Shown in pieces: positions 8,512 to 14,946 of a DNA stretch of 14,946 nucleotides; the stretch's first letter is position 1, and the number at the start of each line of letters is the position of its first letter. Source of the DNA: Eimeria necatrix (Eukaryota; Apicomplexa; Conoidasida; Eucoccidiorida; Eimeriidae); contig NW_013654702.1 of assembly GCF_000499385.1 (NCBI RefSeq), positions 1 to 14,946 of the forward strand. Reading direction: 5' to 3'. The position numbers and the translations under genes were made by a program. The notes beneath the pieces are model-generated. The model had not been told where the DNA came from. It ran no database searches and worked only from the letters and a program-made list of their open reading frames with translations.

Positions 8512-8520
8512 AGGGAGCGC
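7240..8520. repeat. CTG-rich region with many trinucleotide tracts, no gene recognised
   Basis: At least eight CTG tracts (for example near 7265-7285, 7380-7412, 7540-7575, 7690-7710, 7737-7770, 7832-7867, 8000-8055 and 8471-8511) are separated by short unique sequence. A TTTAGGG array lies at 7479-7500. Long frames on both strands consist of Leu, Ala, Cys, Ser or Gln runs with linkers that match no family I know. It separates the divergent MAF1 and GRP94 genes. Confidence 0.85.
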
Positions 8521-8938
8521 CACAGTTGCAGCATTTGCAGTTTCTGTCTTTTGTTGTGCAATTTGAGGTGTACGAACGGCAGAGTGAGGCGGGCGCAGCT
8601 GCGAAAGAGGTGCGTGGGGGGGTGTTTTGGATTTCTTTTTTTTTGTCTTATTTGTGTCGCTGGGGTGGCGCTTGTCTCGGGATTTGTCTCTCTTTGTCTG
8701 CGCTGCATTGGACTTTCAATTTGCTGCATTTTGGTATTCTTTTTGTTTCTGAAGACGAACAAAACTCGAAAAACTCGGCAGCTGTACAGACACCCGGCGA
8801 GGCGCCTCTCCCCGCTGCGGTGTATCGGCAGCTCCCGCGCGCCCGCCGCTCTGCTGCTGCTGCGCTGCACTGCAGCACTTCATTTCTTTTTTTGTTGGAA
8901 CTTTGCGTTTGTTTTTGCTTTTCGTTTCTCTGCTGCAG
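8505..8938 (+). other. Possible GRP94 leader with 5' UTR intron
   Basis: A GT donor in AAAGAG|GTGCGTGG at 8610 and a strong pyrimidine-tract acceptor TTTCTCTGCTGCAG at 8937-8938 could define a 329-bp 5' UTR intron of GRP94. Just upstream, 8523-8609 can be read as a repeat-free peptide containing FLSFVVQFEVYERQSEAG. I do not recognise it. It may be an unassigned exon or chance. Confidence 0.3.
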
Positions 8939-8993
8939 GCTGTCTCTCCGTAGCGGCGCGAAGCATCCCGTGGCAGCAGCAGCAGCGGCTCCG

Positions 8994-9031
<38 letters not shown>

Positions 9032-9064
9032 CGGAGTGCTGCGACTGTTTCCAGCATTCTGAAG

Positions 9065-9440
9065 ATGGCTCTCGGGCGGGTGGTTCCGTTTTGCTTCCTG
9101 GGTCTGTTGCTGCTGCGCTGCAGCGCAGCAGCGGACCCCGCGAGCGCCTCCGAGGCCGCCGCAGCAGAACCCGCTGCAGCAGAACCCGCAGCAGCAGCAG
9201 CAGCAGCAGCAGCAGAGGGGGGCCCCCAGGGGGCCCCCCAGGGGCCCCTCGCAGAGCTTGCGAAGCTGAGAGTTGACTCTGAGGGGCAGCAAGAAACCCA
9301 TGAGTACCAAGCTGAAGTAACTCGTTTAATGGACATAATAGTGAATTCTTTGTACAGCCAAAGAGAAGTCTTTTTGCGGGAGTTGATATCCAACGCAGTG
9401 GACGCTTTGGAGAAGCAGCGCTTCTCCGCCCTCACCGCCC

Positions 9441-9489
<49 letters not shown>

Positions 9490-9632
9490 GGAGCTGGCCG
9501 TGTACATCGAGTCCGACCCGCAGCAAAAAATTGTCTCCATTTGCGACTCCGGAATTGGAATGACGAAGCAGGAGTTGATAACGAATTTGGGGACAGTGGC
9601 GAAGTCGGGGACAATGAACTTCCTCGAGTCTC

Positions 9633-9693
<61 letters not shown>

Positions 9694-9767
9694 GAACCTC
9701 GTGGGCCAGTTCGGCGTGGGCTTCTACTCCGCGTTCCTCGTCGCCGACCGCGTCACCGTCATCTCCC

Positions 9768-9812
<45 letters not shown>

Positions 9813-10050
9813 GGGAGGAGGGCAAGGCCTACATCTGGGAGTCAACAGCAGACGCAAAGTACTACTTGGCCGAAGCTCCTGCTGCTGCAGCAGCAAACCT
9901 CAAAAGAGGGACTTGTGTCTTGCTGCACCTCAAGGAAGACGCAACAGAGTTTTTGCTGCCGCAGCGCCTCAAAGAACTTGCTGCTCGATATGCGCAGTTT
10001 CTTTCTTTTCCCATTTACGTCAAAGTCCGAGAAACTCTCACTGAAGAAGT

Positions 10051-10086
<36 letters not shown>

Positions 10087-10813
10087 AGCAGAAGGTGGAG
10101 CGTGAAGTATGGCGTTGGGAGCGGGCGAACGAGCAGAAGGCCCTGTGGCTGCGCAGCAGCAAAGAAGTGACAGCAGCAGAATACAAAGCCTTCTACAAGG
10201 CCCTGAGCGGAGACTGGAGCGAGCCTTTGCTGCAGATTCATTTTGCTGCTGAAGGCGAAGTCGAGTTCCGCGCGCTGCTGTTCGTGCCGCAGCAAGCAGC
10301 AGCAGATTTGTTTTCGAGTGTCTTTGAGAAGCAGCGGGGCCTCCAGCTGTACGTACACCGCGTGCTCGTGGGGGGGGCTCTCGATGAGCTGCTGCCGCGC
10401 TATTTGCGCTTTTTGCGCGGAGTTGTCGACACAAATGATCTTCCGCTAAATGTTTCTCGCGAGCTGCTGCAGCAGCAGCGGCTGCTGCTGCTGCTGGGCA
10501 AGAAGCTGGTCCGCAAGGCGCTGGAGAGCTTCCGCAAACTCGCGGTGGAAGACCGGAAGCTGCGCGAGCAGCAGCAGCAGCAGCTGCAGCAGCTGCTGCA
10601 GCAGGGGGAGCAGCAGCAGCAGCAGCAGCAGGAAGAACAGCAGCAGCAGCAGCAGCAGCAAGAGCTGGAGAAGCTCAAGAAGGAAATGAAAGAACCCACT
10701 TTGTTCGACAAGTTCTACAAAGAGTTCGGGAGAAATATGGTTTTGGGTTGCTACGAAGACGAAGACAACCGCAGCAAAGTGGCCAAGCTGCTGCGCTTCA
10801 GCAGCAGCAAGCT

Positions 10814-10852
<39 letters not shown>

Positions 10853-11373
10853 GCGGCAGCAGATCTTCCTCGAGGAGTACGTCGCTCGCATGCAGCCCGG
10901 CCAACAAGCCATTTATTATGCTGCAGGAGAAGACCCGCAGCAGCTTCTTAAGCTGCCACAAATGCAGCACTTTTTGAAAAAAGATGTCGAAGTTCTTTTC
11001 CTCCTCGACGCCATGGACGAACCCTGCATTCAGCGCCTCATGGAGTTCGACGGTCCGCAGGGTTTAGGGTTTAGGGTTTAGGGTTTAGGGTTTAGGGTTT
11101 GGGGTTTGGGGGGTGGTGGGTGGAGGGGTGTTGGAGTTTGGGGTTTGGTCTGGGGCTTGCTGTTGTTTAGGGTTTAGGGTTTAGGGTTTAGGGTTTTAGG
11201 CGTCGTCGCCTCCACGAGGGTTTAGGGTTTAGGGTTTGGGGTGGAAGCGCGCTGTTGTTTAGGGTTTAGGGTTTAGGGTTTGGGGTGGAACCGGCTCCCC
11301 CTCCCACCAAACAAACGGGAACAAAAACCCAACAGCAAAACAACTCCATAAACTAAATAAATAAATAAATAAT

Positions 11374-11404
<31 letters not shown>

Positions 11405-11754
11405 TTTGTTTATTTATTTCAGGAAAGAAGTTCGAGTCTGTGCAGAAGGGCGAAGTGCACTTGGAGGAAAGCGCTGCAGAGCGTGCGCGGCTGGCTGCGC
11501 AGGAGAAGTTCTTCAAACCCTTAAAAGTGTTTTTCAAAAGGGTTTTGGGGCCTAGGGTTTCGCAAGTGAGGGTTTCGGGGCGTTTGTGGGGGGCCCCTTG
11601 TGCTGTTGCTGCTTCTCAGTGGGGTTATTCTGCGCAAATGGAAAAAGTGATGAAGACCCAAACCTTTGCAGATCCTCTGCATTTGAAAATGATGAAGGGA
11701 CAAAAGGTCTTCGAAATAAACCCCAACCACCGCATCATGCAGCAGCTGCTGGCG

Positions 11755-11790
<36 letters not shown>

Positions 11791-12022
11791 GGGGAGGGGG
11801 AGGAGCAGCAGCAGCGGCAGCAGCAGCTGCAGCAGCAGCAGCGCGAGGACGAACAGCTCGCTGAGAAACTCTTCGAAGCTGCGCTGCTGGCCTCCGGATT
11901 TGATGTTGATAAACCCGATGAGTTGGCGGAGTTGCTGTACAAAAGCTTTGCTGCTGAACTTGGAGTCGATCCCAACGATCCCATCAACGAGGACTTCGAG
12001 ATCCCCGAGGACCCCGAGCCCG

Positions 12023-12067
<45 letters not shown>

Positions 12068-12144
12068 GCGGCGAGGAGGGGGGCGCAGCAGACGACCTGC
12101 TCTCCAGCTTCGACTTCGGGGAGAACGTCAAGGACGAGCTCTAG
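9065..12144 (+). CDS. GRP94: Endoplasmin / GRP94, ER-resident Hsp90
   Basis: This ATP-driven chaperone of the ER lumen folds secreted and membrane proteins. I read 9065..about 10048, about 10089..11061, 11423..12144 (892 residues if the first junction is an intron). The start ATG (AAGATGG) gives a signal peptide (FCFLGLLLLRCSAA). The N-domain has ETHEYQAEV, FLRELISNAVDAL (catalytic Glu106, Mg-binding Asn110), ICDSGIGM (Asp161), LGTVAKSGT, GQFGVGFYSAF (214-224) and GTCVLLHLKEDATEFL. The middle domain has VWRWERANEQKALWLR, YKAFYKAL, FRALLFVP, LYVHRVLV and PLNVSRELLQQ with the catalytic Arg. The C-domain has FYKEFGRNMVLGCYEDE, EEYVARMQPGQQAIYY, LDAMDEPCIQRLMEFDG, then across the second intron GKKFESV, WGYSAQMEKVMK and INPNHRIMQQLL. 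It ends in KDEL, the ER-retrieval signal. CAG-coded insertions add Ser15 (127-141), Ser18 (192-209), Ser14 (236-249) and several Gln and Ala runs, which make it longer than usual. Confidence 0.97.
10049..10088 (+). other. Frame change in GRP94: 40-bp mini-intron or indel
   Basis: Hsp90 homology moves from frame 2 (ending RETLTEEVP) to frame 0 (starting QKVEREVWRWERA) inside a (CTG)n run. A GT at 10049-10050 and a CTGCAG ending at 10088 enclose exactly 40 bp, whose removal fixes the frame. A one-base gain or two-base loss in the repeat would do the same. The TEEVP residues match the family's charged linker, which mildly favours continuous translation and hence an indel. Confidence 0.6.
11062..11422 (+). 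other. GRP94 intron, 361 bp, heptamer donor and ATTT acceptor
   Basis: The donor is CAGG|GTTTAGGG, so the splice site is the first heptamer itself. Heptamers and diverged TTTGGGG copies continue to about 11282. A short unique spacer and an AAAT/ATTT tract (11351-11420) lead to TTATTTCAG at the acceptor. Joining 11061 to 11423 makes GGA and gives the conserved FDGPQGKKFESV. Confidence 0.92.
11351..11420. repeat. AAAT/ATTT inverted tetramer tract at GRP94 acceptor
   Basis: Four to five AAAT units are followed by about ten ATTT units. The two halves are complementary and could fold as an AT hairpin just before the 3' splice site. Confidence 0.85.
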
Positions 12145-12161
12145 TTGGTTCCCTTAGTTCT

Positions 12162-12227
12162 TTCAAATGTTTGAATTGTTTCTTTCTTTCAAATGTTTGA
12201 AATGTTTCATTCTTTCAAATGTTTGAA
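12162..12227 (+). repeat. Three 26-bp repeats with TTCAAATGTTTGAA in the GRP94 3' flank
   Basis: TTCAAATGTTTGAA (6-bp arms, TG loop) occurs at 12162-12175, 12188-12201 and 12214-12227, an exact 26-bp spacing. The first copy begins 18 bp after the GRP94 stop codon. It probably lies in the 3' UTR and could form three small stem-loops. Confidence 0.85.
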
Positions 12228-12229
12228 AT

Positions 12230-12285
12230 GGCCATTTAATTCGTCGGTCCAACTCGCTCGGCCAAGCCAAGCTGCCCCCGCTGCT

Positions 12286-12317
<32 letters not shown>

Positions 12318-12835
12318 GTCGCCTCGGCTGCTGTTCTTCCACTATCACCCGCACTGTCATTCACCCTTATTTTCACCACTATTATTATTAATTTTAATAT
12401 TATTATTATAATTGCTTAATTGTTGAGAAAAGAAACGAAAAGAATCGATAATAAAGGAACAGCGTTGGCGGAGGAGGAGAAATGCGCAATCTGCAACCTT
12501 TACAGAAATTAATGGCTTTTGTGTCTATATGTCTTTTCAGACAAGCATGCAATAAATATATTTGAGAATAATGCATTTAAAAGTATATTTGTTTCATGTT
12601 TGTTTCCGAATAAATGCACTTCATTCGACGCGTGGAGGAGCGGCGGGCGGCCAGTTCGGGTGTATGTACACCCCACAACGCCGAATACCCACAGCCCCTG
12701 CATGCATGCATTGGGGTCTTTTTGGCGGCTTTGGGGTTTTTTAGCCCCCGCAGCTGCTGCAGCCAAACTAACAAATATAAACTCTTGTTTTGTTCACTTA
12801 TCTGGCCTTCTTTGCTGTCCAATTTCACTCCAAAG
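12230..12835. other. GRP94 3' flank, no gene seen
   Basis: Contains a (CAG)n run at about 12285-12313, AT-rich sequence, a near copy of the dispersed palindrome (GGTGTATGTACACC at 12659-12672) and TGCATGCATGCA at 12699-12710. No coding homology on either strand. Confidence 0.6.
12699..12710. promoter_or_regulatory. TGCATGCATGCA (possible ApiAP2 site)
   Basis: An extended form of the TGCATGCA motif, 27 bp from a copy of the dispersed GTGTAC palindrome. A regulatory role is inferred only. Confidence 0.3.
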
Positions 12836-12837
12836 TC

Positions 12838-13400
12838 CCGGGGTTTTGGCTTTTTGGGCATTTTGGCCTTCTTACATATCCCAAAGTTGGGCATTTAGAA
12901 CTTCAGTATATGAATATCCTGAAGTTAGGCTTTTAGGCTCTTACAAATGTCTCCAGATTGGGAACTTAGGACTTCATAGATGTCCTGAAGTTAGGAGTTA
13001 TGCATTTGGGACTCTTATAAATATCCCGAATTTGGGCATTTGTAAACTAGAAATTACCCCGGAATTATGCATTTCTGCACTTACAAATGCCCAAAAGCTG
13101 TGCATTTAGGACTTCATAAATATTCCCAAGTTGGGCAATTAAACAATCCCGAAATTAAACATTTACAAATTTACAAAGGCCCCGAAAATGCGAGTTTGTG
13201 CATTTGTGGGAATCCCAAAATTGCAAATTTGTGGATGAGTTTGCAAACATTCTAAAGTTGTATATTTAGTTCATTTCAAATTTCCCGGAATTTGGCATTT
13301 TAGACTTCAAAAACCCCAAATCTTCAAAAACCCCAAAAGTTGCAGACTTCGATGTTTTGTAAGTATCCCCAAATTGCGCATTTGGATGTTTTTTTAAATT
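12838..13400. repeat. Degenerate minisatellite, unit about 34-38 bp
   Basis: Successive phrases of the form TATCCC-AAAGTTGGGCATTT followed by AG-ACTTCATAAA recur, starting near 12879, 12917, 12951, 12989, 13024, 13057, 13089, 13124 and 13147 and becoming weaker to about 13400. Copies are heavily diverged. The CCC...GGG part of each unit is partly self-complementary. Confidence 0.8.
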
Positions 13401-13490
13401 TAAACTTCTGGCTGAAGAACATCAAGAAGATATTAAAAAGGAAAATGCAATTTTAAATGCAAAAGTGAATGTGTGCAGTGGCTGATAAAG

Positions 13491-13655
13491 TACAAATGAT
13501 TAAGTGACAATAAATCAATTAATCAATTATAAATATTATTCATTAATAATATTTATTTTTTCTTCCACAAGTACAAATGATCAGATGACAACAAAGCAAT
13601 TAATTCCTTATAAATATTATTCATTAATAATATTTATTTTTACTTTCATTTGTTT
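13491..13655. repeat. 81-bp tandem duplication, each copy with a perfect AT hairpin
   Basis: Two copies of about 81 bp begin at GTACAAATGAT near 13491 and 13571. Each contains AAATATTATT-CATT-AATAATATTT, a perfect 10-bp inverted repeat with a 4-base loop, at 13531-13554 and 13612-13635. Confidence 0.88.
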
Positions 13656-13789
13656 TGAGAAAATAAAGCGCAGGAAATACATATCTGTATGCAAAGTAGA
13701 GTCATATAATTACGGTGTACGCAGTGTACGTACAAATGCGTAGAATTCGAAGAACTTTAGAACTAAACTTTACATTTGAAAGCAATATA

Positions 13790-13995
13790 GAAGCATATAT
13801 ATATAAACAGATGAGTTTGTAAATTTCAGGTTAATATATATACATACATACATATATATATATATATTCATCTATAAATCGTGTACATATGTATATTACA
13901 CAAATATATATGTATATACACATTATCTATGTATATATATCGTGTATATATATAATATATATATGTATATACAACATATATACATACATATAATG
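13790..13995. repeat. (AT)n / TACATA low-complexity region
   Basis: About 200 bp almost entirely of ATATAT, TACATACA and TGTATA strings. Nothing else is visible. Confidence 0.85.
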
Positions 13996-13999
13996 TAAA

Positions 14000-14450
14000 C
14001 ACAAGTGATGCATACAAAAGCATATTTATCTACCCATATTGAAATATAAAAAAAACAATATTTGCATTTATGAACAAATGCATTCATATTCCGTCTTGAT
14101 GAAAACAAAATAGTCTAGAAGATTTATTGGAAAAAAAAATAAATCCTGAGGCCTCTAATTGAGGCAAAAGAAAAATCTGAAACAACTGAAAATGGTTTTT
14201 TGCAAATCGAGCTGTACATACACCGCGGAAAGCTCTAGCCAGCCTTTTGAATTAAAAAGGTTTTTATTTTTTGCTTTTTTGGAAAAGCACTTAAGAAAAC
14301 GAGTTAAAACGCTTTTGCTAGAGTGTACGTACACCGAACTGGATAAGGACTTTACATGATGTCAATTTTACTTCTTTATTAAATTTAATTTTATATTAAA
14401 TTTAATTTTAAGGTTTTACTTTTGTAGAAGCAAGACAGCAGCGAAAGGAG
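14000..14450. other. AT-rich intergenic sequence with two palindrome copies
   Basis: No gene is recognised. Near copies of the dispersed palindrome lie at 14211-14224 (GCTGTACATACACC) and 14322-14335 (AGTGTACGTACACC). Confidence 0.6.
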
Positions 14451-14556
14451 TAAACCCTAAACCCTAGACAGAGGAGTAGGGAGCCCTGAGCCCTAAACCC
14501 TAGAAGCAAAACACCAAAGACAAGCTTTAGGGTTTAGGGTTTGGGGTTTAGGCAGC
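14448..14556. repeat. Opposed heptamer patches
   Basis: AAACCCT copies at about 14452-14506 face TTTAGGG copies at about 14526-14552, giving an inverted arrangement around a short unique spacer. Confidence 0.8.
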
Positions 14557-14616
14557 AGCACAACTTTTTACATTTCTCTCTACTTACACATTTAAATGCC
14601 CAGTTGTCCGCATCAA

Positions 14617-14624
14617 TGCATGCA
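14617..14624. promoter_or_regulatory. TGCATGCA motif (possible ApiAP2 site)
   Basis: A third exact TGCATGCA in the window, in AT-rich DNA with no gene identified nearby. Confidence 0.25.
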
Positions 14625-14699
14625 AACAGATGCATTAAATAAACAAAAGACGGAATTTTATAAATTTTAAAATTGAATTACAGAATGGGTACACTTGCA

Positions 14700-14946
14700 T
14701 TTATATATATATATATATACATATATATGTGTAGAATATATAAATATAATAATCTATATGTACCTATTTATATATATGTATATATACTGTAGAATATATA
14801 AATATAATATAGATATACATGGATAAATATATATACATATATATGTGTAGAATATATAAATATAATATAGATATACATAGATATATATATATATACATAT
14901 ATATGTGTAGAATATATAAATATAATATAGATATACATAGATATAT
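14700..14946. repeat. AT-rich minisatellite, about 60-bp unit, runs off the window
   Basis: The anchor TGTAGAATATATAAATATAA recurs at about 14730, 14788, 14846 and 14906, a spacing of 58-60 bp, separated by variable (TA)n. The last copy is cut by the window end, so the array is longer than seen here. Confidence 0.88.

Noticed and set aside
8551..9276. 241-codon + strand frame with hydrophobic stretch
   Set aside because: The hydrophobicity comes from pyrimidine-rich sequence, probably an intron. The frame overlaps the GRP94 signal peptide exon in another phase.
8716..9693. 325-codon - strand frame opposite GRP94
   Set aside because: It is a shadow of the conserved GRP94 exon; the Hsp90 homology is on the + strand.
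10346..10358. Copy of the GTACGTACACC palindrome inside GRP94
   Set aside because: It encodes LYVHR of the conserved Hsp90 LYVRRV block, so ordinary coding constraint explains it; it was not counted in the dispersed family.
14159..14359. 66-codon + strand frame near the right end
   Set aside because: Short, AT-rich, no homology, and it includes two copies of the dispersed palindrome read as CTYT.

Overview
The window looks like a repeat-rich chromosome segment of a coccidian apicomplexan, most probably Eimeria. This rests on three things seen together: very dense CAG/CTG trinucleotide tracts that run into coding exons as poly-Ser/Ala/Gln/Leu, interspersed telomere-like TTTAGGG (AAACCCT) heptamers, and short AT-rich minisatellites. 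The species cannot be decided from this sequence.

Three eukaryotic genes can be supported by homology, all split by introns and interrupted by homopolymeric amino-acid runs. (1) At the left edge, on the + strand, is the 3' part of a Derlin (Der1-family ERAD membrane protein): exons about 158-385 and 1333-1595, ending in a Cdc48/p97-binding SHP-type box. (2) In the middle, on the - strand, is a MAF1 homologue (repressor of RNA polymerase III): exons 6215-5845, 5417-5312 and 4776 to about 4360, with an uncertain 3' tail. (3) At 9065-12144, on the + strand, is an almost complete GRP94/endoplasmin (ER Hsp90) with signal peptide, all Hsp90 blocks and a C-terminal KDEL. Derlin and GRP94 both act in ER protein quality control. 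MAF1 links stress and nutrient state to tRNA/5S synthesis. Nothing in the sequence shows co-regulation of the three.

Layout: 1-1595 Derlin, including a partial duplicate of its exon and a 947-bp intron built of 40-bp heptamer-bearing repeats; 1600-1790 heptamer patches; 1905-2530 minisatellite with a GGTGNNNNNNCACC core; 2530-2930 AT-rich; 2930-3540 polypurine tract followed by a polypyrimidine tract; 3560-4165 heptamer patches; 4075-6215 MAF1 on the - strand; 6217-7215 a second minisatellite (GTGTACAGACACC core) abutting the MAF1 start codon; 7240-8560 CTG/CAG tracts with no recognisable gene; 8560-9064 GRP94 leader; 9065-12144 GRP94; 12150-14946 AT-rich DNA with several distinct tandem and inverted repeats and no supported gene.

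The most interesting pattern is how repeats act as gene parts. Heptamer arrays begin at or within 7 bp of the donor of two introns, lie G-rich on the sense strand in all three introns that contain them, and supply the Derlin stop codon. (CTG)n-CAG ends act as apparent 3' splice acceptors. Two introns of unrelated genes share the same composite order of donor, heptamers, ATTT tetramers and CAG acceptor. A perfect 14-bp palindrome, GGTGTACGTACACC, is dispersed through non-coding DNA and is related to the cores of both minisatellites.
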